From: Paenibacillus sp. RC67
GTDB taxonomy: Bacteria; Bacillota; Bacilli; Paenibacillales; NBRC-103111
NCBI RefSeq assembly: GCF_030020805.1
Contig: NZ_CP125098.1
Location: 4,735,501 to 4,799,500 of the forward strand
Reading direction: 5' to 3'
Length of the DNA stretch: 64,000 nt
The translations under genes were made by a program, and so were the position numbers. Positions 35,102-45,700 of the stretch are shown here, piece by piece. Numbering within the stretch: the first letter of the stretch is position 1; each line of letters opens with the position of its first letter. The notes below the pieces were generated by a model that had not been told where the DNA came from, did not search any database, and was given only the letters and a program-made list of their open reading frames with translations.

Positions 35102-36340
35102 TCATCTATCCGGTGCAGCCGCCTGTTCTCCCCTTTTATTGTGCTTATCTCTTGCGGATAGCTTGAATATTCGGTCTATCCCACGGTAAATATGCTTCGT
35201 CTCTTTCGTCAGCAGCGGTCCTATCACAGCAAGTATCAGCACATACAAGGCGGCAAAGGGCTGAATGATCGGTAATAACCCCCCGGCTTTGGCCAGATTT
35301 GCCATGATGATCGAAAATTCACCGCGCGCAACTATGGTGAAGCCGATATTGACTGAGGCTTTCGGAGATAGCCCCGCACTGTGACCTGCCCACATACCGG
35401 CCGCAAAATTGCCCGCAAGTGTTAATAACACCGCTCCCAAGGACAACCAAACGGCTCCTCCGAGGGTAGTCGGATCGATGGTCAAACCGAAGCTGAAGAA
35501 AAAGACGGCGCCGAAAAAATCACGAAACGGCAATATCAACTGCTCAATCCGTCTGCGATGCTCTGTTTCTGCAAAGACCAACCCAACGAGAAGCGCCCCA
35601 ATCGCTTCCGCCACATGAATCGTCTCGGAAAAACCGGCGATGACGAACAAAATAGCGAAGATCACAAGCAAAAACAGCTCATTGGATCGAATATTCAGCA
35701 TCCGATTCAACAATGGCACCGCCTTACGCCCTACAATTAGTACGAACAGCATAAACCCGAGTGCCACAAGCGCAGACAAGAGTATCCCGCCTAAAGAAGA
35801 GGAGCCGCTTAATATTAGACCGGATATGATCGAAATATAGATTGCAAGGAACACATCCTCGAACATGATGATGCCTAGAATCATTTCGGTCTCAGGATTA
35901 GCCGTTCTTTTTAAATCAACCAATACTTTAGCCACTATGGCACTGGAGGATATGGTGGTTATGCCCGCCACTACAAGCAGCTCCAGTAACGGCAATCCAA
36001 CAGCATAACCGAACAACAATCCGAGAGTAAAATTAATTAAAATATAAATGGTGCCACCAATGGCAATGGACCGCCCAGAACGGATTAACCGCCCCACCGA
36101 GAACTCCAATCCCAAGTAGAACAATAAGAACAAGACCCCAATCCTTCCTAAAAATTCGATCAATGGAGCACTGGAAATAAATCGCAGATCGATATGCCAT
36201 ACTTCAAAGGAATGCGGTCCTACCGCCATACCAACCAATATATAAAACGGGATGACCGAGAAACGAAGCTTCGCCGACAATAACCCAGACAACGCGATGA
36301 GCGCAATAGCCACTCCAATCTCAAATACGATGTAGTTCAT
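35102..36340 (-). CDS. khtU: Potassium/proton antiporter KhtU-like (CPA2 family)
   Basis: The product is 412 residues, with about twelve membrane helices. FYILVGMAVGPHSF, LLFYLGLEFSVGRL and GITTISSSAIVAKVLVDL are hallmarks of the KefB/KhtU antiporters. With KhtT it exports K+ (or NH4+) in exchange for protons, for example during methylglyoxal or alkaline stress. The first in-frame ATG is at 36358, but the ATG at 36340 (MNYIVFEIG) matches the family start. Either way it overlaps khtT, showing tight coupling. Confidence 0.85.
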   Translation of the reverse strand: MNYIVFEIGVAIALIALSGLLSAKLRFSVIPFYILVGMAVGPHSFEVWHIDLRFISSAPLIEFLGRIGVLFLLFYLGLEFSVGRLIRSGRSIAIGGTIYILINFTLGLLFGYAVGLPLLELLVVAGITTISSSAIVAKVLVDLKRTANPETEMILGIIMFEDVFLAIYISIISGLILSGSSSLGGILLSALVALGFMLFVLIVGRKAVPLLNRMLNIRSNELFLLVIFAILFVIAGFSETIHVAEAIGALLVGLVFAETEHRRRIEQLILPFRDFFGAVFFFSFGLTIDPTTLGGAVWLSLGAVLLTLAGNFAAGMWAGHSAGLSPKASVNIGFTIVARGEFSIIMANLAKAGGLLPIIQPFAALYVLILAVIGPLLTKETKHIYRGIDRIFKLSARDKHNKRGEQAAAPDR

Positions 36341-36842
36341 GCGTTCCATCACATCCATTCGTCAAAATTGTTTTAAAGAGCTTCTGCTGCCTCCTTTCTC
36401 CCGCTACAACAAGGGTTGAGTCCGCCGTAAGCACGATTTCCGGACCCGGATTAATGTGCTTGACGGCTTGATGCTTTTCGATGACGGCAATAATCGTCGC
36501 TCCGCACGTTTGGCGAATGTTCAACTCTCCGATCGTTTTTCCGACAGACGGATAATCAGCTTCCACACGGTACCACTCAATAATAAGATCATCCAGCGCC
36601 ATCTCTATCGTCTCAAGCGCCTTAGGCTTATACGTCATTCCCCCGATAATACCCGCAATCATGCGTGCCTCATCATCATCAAGTGAAATCATCGAAATAC
36701 TTTCATCCGCGTCAGGATATTCGTATTGATAGCATTCACGCCTGCCGTCGTCATGGACGACAATGACGAGCTTCTCTCCACCTCGCGTTGTTATTTGAAA
36801 TTTTTTACCGATCCCCGGAAGGTCGGTTTCTCTAATGGTCAT
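36321..36842 (-). CDS. khtT: KhtT-like regulatory subunit with RCK_C/TrkA_C domain
   Basis: The product is 173 residues. The N-terminal MTIRETDLPGIGKKFQITTR (20 residues) and REYQYE-like strand form the KhtT domain. Residues about 90-170 are a TrkA_C (RCK_C) domain: SVGKTIGELNIRQTCGATII and LTADSTLVVAGE. It gates the KhtU antiporter in response to a cytosolic ligand. ATG 36842 sits after GGAGG. Its end overlaps the start of khtU by 20-38 bases. I do not see a khtS upstream. Confidence 0.85.
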   Translation of the reverse strand: MTIRETDLPGIGKKFQITTRGGEKLVIVVHDDGRRECYQYEYPDADESISMISLDDDEARMIAGIIGGMTYKPKALETIEMALDDLIIEWYRVEADYPSVGKTIGELNIRQTCGATIIAVIEKHQAVKHINPGPEIVLTADSTLVVAGERRQQKLFKTILTNGCDGTHELHRI

Positions 36843-37075
36843 ACCTCCATCCTCCTTCATCCTATTTGGTTTTTTAGGCAGCAGCAAACAGACCCTCAGA
36901 CTCTCTTTTTTTCAAAAAGAAAACGTGGAGTGTAGGTAATTTGCAGTTTTTTTAAACGAAACGATAAGAATGAACACATTCGAGCAGCACAAATAAACCG
37001 TTAAGATTGAGCTAAAAAATGGCTGTGGGAACGGTTGGCTTTTGAAAAAGTCAATTGGAGAGATACCGAATAATA

Positions 37076-37435
37076 CTAAACGAAGAGAGAAGTAAACTTA
37101 ATAGGGGATAAAATCTGCCGAATGAGTCGGCGGGCAATCAGGGGGTGAAACGTAACGTGGGTTTCCGGAATAGCGCGGCATAAGCCTTGTAACATACCCA
37201 TTAAGAGTAAAGACAGTACGGAGAAGAGCATGCTCCAACGTAGCGTATCTGAGGAAGCATTCTGTTTGCGCACGGTTGCTTTGCTCGAGAAATATTCCAC
37301 CCCTTGTTGGACCGAGGTGCGTGTTGTTTCGCTTACATTGGACTCTAAGCTTGGAGTAGGTGTAGCAAACAGCATGAATACAACGATTAAAATCAATGAT
37401 AACCAACGATTGGACGAGGTATCGCGAGATAACAT
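37076..37435 (-). CDS. Small hypothetical membrane protein
   Basis: About 119 residues with hydrophobic segments at about 10-26 and 66-86 and a basic C-terminus. I do not recognise it. The ATG at 37435 lies nine bases after GGGAGG; the ATG at 37441 is too close to that site. A 133-codon frame overlaps on the same strand, but it has no ribosome binding site. Confidence 0.5.
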   Translation of the reverse strand: MLSRDTSSNRWLSLILIVVFMLFATPTPSLESNVSETTRTSVQQGVEYFSSKATVRKQNASSDTLRWSMLFSVLSLLLMGMLQGLCRAIPETHVTFHPLIARRLIRQILSPIKFTSLFV

Positions 37436-37534
37436 ACACATTCACCTCCCTTTTCCTCGAATTTAACTTAATTATAGCATAAAACGGCCTTTTTTTCAAA
37501 TTTGATAATGATGAAATTGTTGCAACTAGGCAGC

Positions 37535-37575
37535 AAAAAGAAGCTTAGCCGGAGCAGGGCTCCAAGACTAAGCTA
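37535..37575 (-). terminator. Terminator after the Dabb gene
   Basis: AGCTTAG..GGAG and CTCC..CTAAGCT form a stem, followed on the minus strand by TCTTTTTG. Confidence 0.7.
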
Positions 37576-37609
37576 AAATTGTAGTGCCGTTATGTAGTCG
37601 AAGATAGCA

Positions 37610-37903
37610 TTAAAGCTCGATATCGGAAACGATGCTGTCTACGCGACCGACTTCTCTAATATATGCAGCAACAGCTTGATGCTTCGGATTCGGGCCATAA
37701 GCTTCAAGCGCAGCCTTGTCTTCAAATCGAACGGAGAGCACGACTTGATAGCCTTGATTTTTGTCGGAAAAGTTAATGCCTGCTTGCAAATCGACGACTC
37801 CCGTTAGTTCGCCTCTCAGTGCCTTAAAACGATCTACAACCTCTTGAAGCTGAGCTTGCGTTGTGCTTTCGCCGAATTTAACCAATACAATATGATCGAT
37901 CAT
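37610..37903 (-). CDS. Dabb (stress-responsive A/B barrel) domain protein
   Basis: The product is 97 residues. MIDHIVLVKFGESTTQAQLQ and the GINFSDKNQGYQVVLSVRF segment, with YGPNPKHQAV near the end, define the Dabb domain, a dimeric ferredoxin-like barrel found in small stress or tailoring enzymes. No catalytic residues can be named. ATG 37903 follows AAAGGGGAATAAG. Confidence 0.85.
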   Translation of the reverse strand: MIDHIVLVKFGESTTQAQLQEVVDRFKALRGELTGVVDLQAGINFSDKNQGYQVVLSVRFEDKAALEAYGPNPKHQAVAAYIREVGRVDSIVSDIEL

Positions 37904-37977
37904 TCTTATTCCCCTTTTCATAAATCAATACGCTTCACTATACCATGTTGGCCCAGGTTTTTCTATATTCATCGCTG

Positions 37978-39120
37978 TCAATGTATCAATTCGGCCGCCA
38001 TACGAGTGAATTCTTTCTTGAAAAGAGCAGGATTAATGACGCCAGTGATTCGGCTTGTCCGTATCACGATAAGTTCCGCATCAGGAACGATAACAACATA
38101 GTTTAAGCCTTAACCTGACATTGCAAACGCGTTTTTAGGTAATTAAGCAGCTAATTGGTATGTGGTGTTAGAGTAAAAGCCCAGTCCATAATACTCCGGT
38201 TGACTGTTATTTATCGGATCGATCTGTAAAGCAGTGCGTAAGTACCATTCTGGCACAATACAATGCCCTTCCCATTGCCCCTTGTGCAGCAATAAATAAG
38301 CAAACCGAGCCAAATCGAGTGTCGTCATCCCTGGGCCGGACCCTGCTGGTTGATAAACAAGCCCATTTCTTATGAAAGCCCCAGTCCTCTCCGGCCAATC
38401 TGCACTTTCCACACCGATTCGGGACCAAATTCCCTCTTCGATATCCTTGTACAGCGGTTTTCCAGTAATATGCGGCGAGATGACCGATAAGTGATTGTAT
38501 CCTATATTGCTGTATTCGTACCCGCAGCCCGGATCAAAAAGTAAATGATTAGACTGAGGATAAGCAGTACAGCGTCCTACTGTAAAATCGATAAAATCAA
38601 AACACGGCGAGTCGTATTTATCTGAACCGGACGGAAGACCCGCCGTATGAGTTAATAAATGCTTAAACGTTATTGCGCTCTTTCTTTCATCCGATAGCGG
38701 GTGGCCTTCCGGTAAGTATTTGGAGTTGTATACCAAGCTGTCCAATTCTAACGGATACCGAGCCTCTCCTCTTCTACCCGCATCGATCCACCTTCCAAAC
38801 GAACAGGAGGCGATACTTTTCCCGATTGAAGCCAACCATTGATTTCGGCAACGAGTCTCCGGCCGATCATAAGCTTCGGCTGCTATTCAACCATTTTTTA
38901 TAACCATAAAACCAACTTGTGTTGGAGGATCGCATTGAATGCTCAGATTCCATTGTACAAATTCGTCTAGCTTAACTTGATCTAGCCCTAAATCAGCAAT
39001 GGCTTTACGATTATGATGAACAGATCTCCAGCCACCCTTTGATTCGGATTGTGGATAATACGGAGTCAATGGTCTCACCTCCCGTACATTCGTATGTTCA
39101 ACGAAACATCCCCATCTCAT
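37978..39120 (-). pseudogene. Beta-lactamase-family serine hydrolase, decayed
   Basis: At least three minus-strand frames together resemble a class C beta-lactamase-like hydrolase. 39120-38887 holds the N-terminus, with an abrupt end at MVIKNG. The frame ending at 38143 holds SIGKSIAS (SxxK nucleophile), LLTHTAGLP and YEYSN (YxN). After it a third frame reads GLNYVVIVPDAELIVIRTS and ends at a TGA at 37978. The breaks are near 38840-38890 and 38110-38145, and the KTG-type segment is gone. Pseudogene is the simplest reading. Confidence 0.7.
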
Positions 39121-39147
39121 TGGTTGCCTTGAAACCTACCTCCAGCC

Positions 39148-39639
39148 TCACAGTGTCTTCATGTAAAGATACACATCGACATACTCATTTCTGTCGGTCC
39201 TGAATGCCCCGGTTAGCGTCCCAACACGTTGAAAGCCTAGGCTCTCCCATAAACGTACAGAACCCGTATTAGTGGATACGACCGAATTAAATTGGATGGC
39301 TCTATAGCCATATTGCCTGCTCATTTCTATCGAATGCTCTCCTAGCATTCTGCCGATGCCCCGTCTCCTGTAATCACTACGGATAGCATACAATGCGTTA
39401 GCAATGTGACTTCCCCTGCCAGATGCATTTTTATGAAGGATGTAAAATCCTACCGGATCACCTGAATCATTAATCGCACAATACACTGCGTCTTGATTTT
39501 TGATGATCTCCTCTATTTTTTGTCTGGAAAAAGGCTCCGTCCAATGAAAGCTCTCGCCCTCCTGAATGACTTGATTCCAGATCAAATACACCGAATCTAA
39601 GTCCAGCTCCGCAAAAGCTCTAATTATGTATATCCACAA
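39148..39639 (-). CDS. GNAT-family N-acetyltransferase
   Basis: The product is 163 residues. The acetyl-CoA pyrophosphate loop is RSDYRRRGIGRMLGEH (R/QxxGxG/A) and SVRLWESLGFQRVGTL is the classic end motif. The start is a GTG at 39639, six bases before the end of the esterase gene on the same strand, so translation is probably coupled. Substrate unknown. Confidence 0.8.
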   Translation of the reverse strand: MWIYIIRAFAELDLDSVYLIWNQVIQEGESFHWTEPFSRQKIEEIIKNQDAVYCAINDSGDPVGFYILHKNASGRGSHIANALYAIRSDYRRRGIGRMLGEHSIEMSRQYGYRAIQFNSVVSTNTGSVRLWESLGFQRVGTLTGAFRTDRNEYVDVYLYMKTL

Positions 39640-39644
39640 CGCTG

Positions 39645-40445
39645 TTATATGCCTATGTATAGATGTCCATTCTTTTCAAGCCCCAAATGATTTAAGAAAC
39701 GGACCAACTCCATCTCCCAGAACTCCCACGTATGCCCATAGCCTTCAGCCTCATGGTACTCATAATCGTAAGGATTACCTTCTAACCCCACGAAGAACTC
39801 TCTTACCAGTTCATTCAAATCCAACCAAGGATCGAGGCTTCCGCAAGCATGATATACCTTAGGTAATGGAGCACCTTTCTTGAGAGCTTCCCTGCCCAAA
39901 TGCTGCAAGTCGTTATCCGTTCCTCTCATATCGCCATCTCCGAACAAAATAATCCGATCCAGAGCCTTGCGGGACCCGTTGTTGACAAAAGCCACATCGG
40001 TCTTATCGCCAGCCGAGAACGCACCTATCGCCCCGTACAGATCAGGTCTTGCAAGGCCTGCTTTTAAGCAGCCATATCCCCCATTGGAGAACCCGGAAAT
40101 CATATTGTCTTCCCTAGCTTCCGATAAACGAGGAAACATATGGCGAAGGACGCGCGGCAGCTCCTCAGTCAAGTAAGTAAAAAACCGACCGCCATGCGCC
40201 ATATCTGTAAAGCAAGAATGCAATCCTCCCGGTACAACGAGCGCCACGCCGTATTCCATTGCATAACGTTCTGCATTGCTCATACGCAACCATGCCGATT
40301 CATCTCCGGAACCACCGTGTAAGAGCCACAGCACTTTCACCTTGCCATCTCCTGAATAAGGACGCTTCTCTTGAGGAAGCGCGACATTGACCGTCATTTC
40401 CATACCCAGCACTTTAGAAAAAACATGCGTTTCGATTAAAGCCAT
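39645..40445 (-). CDS. Putative esterase (PF00756-type), paralogue 1
   Basis: The product is 266 residues with no signal peptide. LWLLHGGSGDESAWLR carries the oxyanion region, GFSNGGYG the nucleophile Ser, SLDPW the acid and GHTWEFWE the His. This matches the esterase D/tributyrin esterase/CE1 group. The gene is 13 bases after a paralogue at 40459. Removal of acyl groups from plant-wall oligosaccharides is possible. RBS AGGAGG. Confidence 0.8.
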   Translation of the reverse strand: MALIETHVFSKVLGMEMTVNVALPQEKRPYSGDGKVKVLWLLHGGSGDESAWLRMSNAERYAMEYGVALVVPGGLHSCFTDMAHGGRFFTYLTEELPRVLRHMFPRLSEAREDNMISGFSNGGYGCLKAGLARPDLYGAIGAFSAGDKTDVAFVNNGSRKALDRIILFGDGDMRGTDNDLQHLGREALKKGAPLPKVYHACGSLDPWLDLNELVREFFVGLEGNPYDYEYHEAEGYGHTWEFWEMELVRFLNHLGLEKNGHLYIGI

Positions 40446-40458
40446 ACCCGTTTCCTCC

Positions 40459-41238
40459 TCAATCCACGTTCGATTTACGCAATGGCAGCCATTGAAGCAC
40501 GCGCTCTATGCATGTATCCCAATATTTCCATTCATGATCTCCCGGACCTTCCTCATAAGTGAGAGGCAGCCCGAGCGCCCTAGCATGGTCCCTGAACCGT
40601 ACATTACTGTCGTACAAGAAGTCCTCGGTACCGCACCACATATATAAATCCGGACGCGGCTGCTCCGATTGCGAGAGATTCTGTGCCGCTGTAAAAAGGT
40701 CGTTAACGCTCCCTTGAACCGACTCTTTATCGCCAAAAATTTCGGAGGCAAGGCTCGGCGATATTCGATTGTACATGAAGGCAACATCCAGCGCGCCTGA
40801 GAACGAAGCCGCAGCACGGTATTTATCCGCAGCCAATAGCCCTGCTTTCATCGCTCCGTAACCGCCCATAGACAAACCGGCAATGAATCGATCCTCTCGG
40901 GAGCTGGATAGCCGGAATTGCCTCTCGCATAATGATGGAAGCTCCTCCGTTAGGAACTGAAAATAATCGCGGCCTTTGGCCATATCCGTATAAAAGCCCA
41001 AATGCCCAGCAGGCATGACAACCGCAAGCGGCAGCCCTTCTACGTACCTTTCAATGCTAGTTCTTCGCATCCACGCGGTATGATTGTCACTCATCCCATG
41101 CAATAAATATAACGTCTGGTAAGGACCAGGATCTTTTACCTCGCGTGATCCACCCGCTACATGTTGAGGCAAAAGCACCTCCATGGGTACAGGCATTCGG
41201 AGCGTTTCAGAGTGATAGTGCATATGAAGCCAAGCCAT
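40459..41238 (-). CDS. Putative esterase (PF00756-type), paralogue 2
   Basis: The product is 259 residues. LYLLHGMSDNHTAWMRRTSI, GLSMGGYGAMKAG (nucleophile Ser), GTEDFLYD (acid) and PGDHEWKYWD (His) are the CE1/EstA pattern. It is the first gene of a short operon with paralogue 1 and the GNAT gene. Sequence between the two esterases differs throughout, so the duplication is old. AGAGGAGG upstream of the ATG. Confidence 0.8.
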   Translation of the reverse strand: MAWLHMHYHSETLRMPVPMEVLLPQHVAGGSREVKDPGPYQTLYLLHGMSDNHTAWMRRTSIERYVEGLPLAVVMPAGHLGFYTDMAKGRDYFQFLTEELPSLCERQFRLSSSREDRFIAGLSMGGYGAMKAGLLAADKYRAAASFSGALDVAFMYNRISPSLASEIFGDKESVQGSVNDLFTAAQNLSQSEQPRPDLYMWCGTEDFLYDSNVRFRDHARALGLPLTYEEGPGDHEWKYWDTCIERVLQWLPLRKSNVD

Positions 41239-41412
41239 TTATATACCTCCTCTAAGCAATACTTCTTGTCATATTGTAGTAATTCTTCCCATTGTCGAAT
41301 TGTCCTTTTTTTCCATTAAAAAACGCCTTAGCGGGGAACACTCAAAATATACTACTAATAAGCAAGTATAAGATTAATTCAATGGCCACTAAATCTATGC
41401 ACTAGGAAAAGG

Positions 41413-41856
41413 ATGAATTCATCGATGAACAACCTAACGAAATTTAAAATTTTAAAACCGGCAGCTGAAGTATTCGAGGCTTTCGTAGACCCTTCAAAAA
41501 TCGGGAATTTCTGGTTCTCCTCAAGCTCCGCAAGATGGGAACAAGGCAAGACGATTACATTGATGTATCAAGAATACAACGCTAAAGTGAATATCGAAAT
41601 ATTGGAAATCAATACAAATAAGAAGATCGTTTTTCGATGGGGCTCAGAAGGCAATGTGGTTACAATAAATCTCAAGGAATTGGATCATTCTTCGACAATT
41701 ATTGAAGTGAATGAGGATGGCTTTAACGAAAATGATGATAATCTAATATATAACATGATTGATAATAAAGAGGGCTGGGTTTTCGTCTTGTCCTGTTTAA
41801 AGGGTTATTTGGAATTTAGTATTAATGAATTAAGAACAGGATTAGTGAAGGATTAG
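41413..41856 (+). CDS. SRPBCC-family (AHSA1-like) protein
   Basis: The product is 147 residues. KILKPAAEVFEAFVDPSKIG with NFWFSSSSARWEQGKTIT and the closing KEGWVFVLSCLKGYLEFS are the START/AHSA1-like helix-grip fold. Bacterial members bind small hydrophobic ligands; the real function is unknown. AGGAAAAGG lies before the ATG; the ATG at 41425 is a less favoured alternative. Its A+T content is higher than its neighbours. Confidence 0.75.
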   Translation: MNSSMNNLTKFKILKPAAEVFEAFVDPSKIGNFWFSSSSARWEQGKTITLMYQEYNAKVNIEILEINTNKKIVFRWGSEGNVVTINLKELDHSSTIIEVNEDGFNENDDNLIYNMIDNKEGWVFVLSCLKGYLEFSINELRTGLVKD

Positions 41857-41886
41857 CAACAAAATCGATTTTATGGGATAAGCAAA

Positions 41887-41928
41887 CAGCGGCAGCCAAG
41901 GATAGTTATCCATCCTCAGCTGCCGCTG
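41887..41928. terminator. Strong hairpin between convergent genes
   Basis: CAGCGGCAGC and GCTGCCGCTG pair perfectly. T runs are short (TTTGCTT on the minus strand), so termination may be partial. Confidence 0.55.
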
Positions 41929-41943
41929 CGTCTTTAATCGAAG

Positions 41944-42591
41944 CTATTGTTGCTGGTGATCTAGGTGATCAATGTGATCCTGTTCTCTTTGTCTACGCTT
42001 AATAAAAAGAGTCATCAATGCGGTAAATAGCAAGCCGCCAACAAACCCACCTAAGTGGGCATAAATGTCCACATTCGGTATAACGACGGAATAGATGAAT
42101 CCGATGATAACAATAATACGTACCGTCTGCTTGGTCTGATAATCGATCAGGTCCTTACGGAAAACAGATAAATACAAGTAAGCGGCATACACGCCATAGA
42201 TTGCTCCCGATGCACCCGCCCCGATATAGTAGTCCTTGTGCAGCAAGGCACTAGCTATATTGCCGGCAATACCACTCAAAAGGTAAAATACCGCATACCG
42301 AAAAGAGCCAAACATCCGTTCAAGTGGCGCGGCAAACACATAGATCGCAAAGCTGTTGAACAATAAATGCTCAAAGCCGATATGAACGAAAATAGACGTC
42401 ACATATCTCCACAGCTCAGGCTCCATGCGTGGAAGATCGAACATGGCCCCGAAGCGGATCAATGTGGAATTATCTTTGGATGAGCCGTATATCGTCATCC
42501 CGGCCATAACAAGCAATTGAATAACAATAATGGCCGTATTGACCGGATACAGCCGAATGTACTGTTTTAAGCTCTCTGTTCTACTAAACAC
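41944..42591 (-). CDS. Rhomboid-family intramembrane serine protease
   Basis: The product is about 215 residues with six membrane helices. GAGASGAIYG holds the catalytic Ser and DIYAHLGGFVGG the His; WRYVTSIFVHIGFEHLLFN is the L1 region and an HxxxN-like helix. It cuts membrane proteins within the bilayer. GTG at 42591 follows GGGAAGAGG and matches the family start; an ATG at 42621 would add ten residues without a site. C-terminal tail is His/Asp/Gln-rich. Confidence 0.85.
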   Translation of the reverse strand: MFSRTESLKQYIRLYPVNTAIIVIQLLVMAGMTIYGSSKDNSTLIRFGAMFDLPRMEPELWRYVTSIFVHIGFEHLLFNSFAIYVFAAPLERMFGSFRYAVFYLLSGIAGNIASALLHKDYYIGAGASGAIYGVYAAYLYLSVFRKDLIDYQTKQTVRIIVIIGFIYSVVIPNVDIYAHLGGFVGGLLFTALMTLFIKRRQREQDHIDHLDHQQQ

Positions 42592-42730
42592 AATTCCTCT
42601 TCCCTTCTGTTCTTCATACATTGTTTATTCTATTATAGCTTAGTTGCTGCAAGGTTACACGGGAGAAACATTCATGCCATATCCATAGTATGTAGATGTA
42701 TATTCTCCAATCTTTCGTCCATATAACGCC

Positions 42731-42775
42731 AAAAAAGCTTAGTAAGCAGTCCATGACTGTCCTACTAAGCTTTCG
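42731..42775 (-). terminator. Terminator after the PL11 lyase gene
   Basis: AAAGCTTAGTA and TACTAAGCTTT form the outer stem, CAGT/ACTG an inner one; TTTTTTGG follows on the minus strand. Confidence 0.75.
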
Positions 42776-42784
42776 CCTTTGGTT

Positions 42785-45700
42785 TTACTTGTTTACTTCT
42801 ACTGTGATCTTGTCGCTAGAAACGACTCCAGCGTCATTAATCAGTTCTCCTACGTACTGGTAGGTTCCGAGCTTTTTCCCTTTTACTGCGGTTATGGCAG
42901 ACTGCGCTCCAGGAGTCGAGGATACAAGCTGCTGTGTGTCAATTAACACGCCGTTTTCGTAGAGCTTATAAACCTTCCCATTCGTTCCCCACCACATGTT
43001 CATTTGTACTTCATAGCTTCCATCGCCATCCCAGTTGTTATGCGACAATACTGGCTTAGCAGGCATCGCTTGATTAACTTGTACTGTCAATGGTTCACAA
43101 GCGGTAGTGCCGTGACGATTGATGAGCTCACAAGTATATTGATAAGTCCCATTAGGTTTTCCATTAATAACCGTAAATGCCGTCTGAGCACTCGGAGTTT
43201 GGTCTGCAAGTGTCTTAATGTCAATTAGCTTGCCGTTTTCGTACAGCTTGTAGATGGTCCCATTACTGCCCCACCAAAGGTTCATCATAATCTTGTAGTC
43301 ACCGTCCTGAAGGCCGGTATCATAACCATTATCGCTGGACAAAACTCCTTTCCCAGGCAAGCTGGTTGCAGGTCCATCAGGTACCCTAATGGTTACAGCA
43401 AATTGAGCTGTTATTCCTGAACCGTCCGCAGCTGCAGCTCTAGCAACAACTTTCCCTGGGGCTAACGCTTGAATAACTCCAGCAGCATCAATTGTAGCTA
43501 GAGAAGTTGGAGCTCCGTCGGGTGACTGAACACTCCATTGAATGGATTTATTAGAAGCTGCATCCGGCTTTACTTGTGCACTTAGCTTCATCCTTTGCCC
43601 AGCAACTATCTCATTGGCAGTAGATGTGATCGAAATCTCCTTTACTTTCAGCGGAACTCGGTTAATATGCGGCACAGGGGGTTCTGCCATTCCATCCCCC
43701 AAATAAAAGCTCGGATGAGGAGGCTGGTTGTACCCTACATTCTGCCATGCGATGGACAATCGATACTCTGGATCGTCCAGCAGTGTGTAAAGCCGATGTG
43801 GTGTAACATCTGTTGTTGTATAAATTCGAAGCGCACTGCTATCTTCCGTACGCCAGATCGCTTCCTCTCTCCAATCCCCGAACAAATCCGTCTGCAAGGA
43901 AGGATTTCCTTTGGTTGTGTTGTTAGAATACGTTCCTGTTGCCGTGAGAAGATTCACCGATTTACTATTCATATAGTCCCATTTATCGATTTTGCCTACA
44001 CCTATTGGATCGGTCCATTGGTGATCCAGCAGCTCTCGCAGCAAGTCGCCGTCCCACCAGATACCAAAGTTTACGGAAGGTCTCGAGGAGCTAATCTTCT
44101 CCCCTTTTGTGTTATAGACGCCGCCTGCATCTCCTGTTGCCCACATTTCCTCTCCCAGGTAACGAGGATCAATATCTCCGGACATCCCTCTTCCTACATC
44201 GTAGTTCGCTGGAATTCCCCAAATGAGCTTACCGGTCTCTGCATCGCGGAATTCAAGACCAGCAGGGCTCGGATAGTCTTCATGCACGCCGAAATACTCC
44301 AATCCAGGTCTGCTTGGGTCCAAATCGCCCAGATGCATCGCATCCCCATGACCAAGTCCGGTCGAGTACAATATTTTCCCATTATCGTCGATTGCCATAG
44401 CCCCATACGTAATCTCATCTTTTCCATCATGATCGACATCGGCAATGGAAAGATTATGGTTTCCTTGCCCCGTGTAATTCGCATTCTCCGCATCATTCGT
44501 ATCGAATTTCCACAGCTTGGTGAGCTTGCCGTCACGCCAGTTGTAAGCTACAAGTACCGTCCGGGTATAGTATCCGCGTGCCATAACAAGACTCGGCCGC
44601 TCACCATCCAGATAAGCAATTGCCGCTAAAAAGCGATCGACCCGGTTGCCATAGCTGTCTCCCCAGCTGGATACGCTGCCGCGAGGGGGATCATAATCGG
44701 TCGTAACCATCGCTGCACCTGTCTCACCATTAAAGATGGTCAAATACTCAGGACCACTCAAAATATAGCCGCTGGAATTGCGGTAGTCCGCTTGGGCGTT
44801 TCCGATCACCTGACCTTTACCATCTACCGTACCATCCGCCGTCTTGAAAGCTATCTCCGCTTTACCATCACCATCAAGGTCATATACCATAAACTGCGTA
44901 TAGTGCGCGCCAGCGCGAATGTTTCGACCCAAATCGATACGCCACAACATAGTACCGTCGAGCTTATAGGCATCAATGAATACGTTGCCTGTATATCCGG
45001 AAAGTGAATTGTCTTTAGAATTCGATGGGTCCCATTTCACGATGAGCTCATACTTACCATCGCCGTCCAAATCTCCGATACTCGCATCGTTTGCATTATA
45101 CGTGTACTTTTCTCCGGAAGGCGTCACGCCATTAGCCGGTTTTTGAAGTGGAACATCAAGGTAATTTTTGTTCCATACACTGAACTTTTCACCTTGCGGT
45201 TCTTCATTACCGTTGATCACGGCTCGGATCTCATATTCGGAATTTAATGTGCCAACTGCATCTAAATAATTGGTACTATCAGCAATAGGCGAAGCGTTCA
45301 CCCTTTGACCGTCACGATACAAATTAAAAGTCGTCGATTTATCATCCGTTCCAAACAAGCGCCAGCCTGTATACACTCCGCCCTCCACCTTTACAGCAAC
45401 AGGACTGCGGTCCAGACTCTCCATCTGACGGTTCAAAACAGTCATAACAGGCACAGCCAGTACTTCTGATCGATTGGACAAGCCGCCGTTATTCACTGCC
45501 GCAACCTGATAGTAATAAGGCATCGTTGTAATGACGCCATTGTCCACAAACGTCGCTTCTACGGCTGTTCCAACAAGATTAAACGGACCTTGAGCCGTTT
45601 TGGAGCGGTACACATTGTATTGCAAAGCATAATTTACCGGATTCCACCGGATTGACAATTGTTCCTTGGAGGCGTTAACTACCGATAGTCCATCAGGAGC

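Noticed and set aside
37098..37499. 133-codon minus-strand frame overlapping the small membrane protein at 37076
   Set aside because: No ribosome binding site and a composition typical of a shadow frame; the 37076-37435 frame has GGGAGG and membrane helices.
43595..44629. 344-codon plus-strand open frame
   Set aside because: It lies wholly antisense to the PL11 lyase, is rich in Cys/Arg/Ile with no domain pattern, and has no ribosome binding site.
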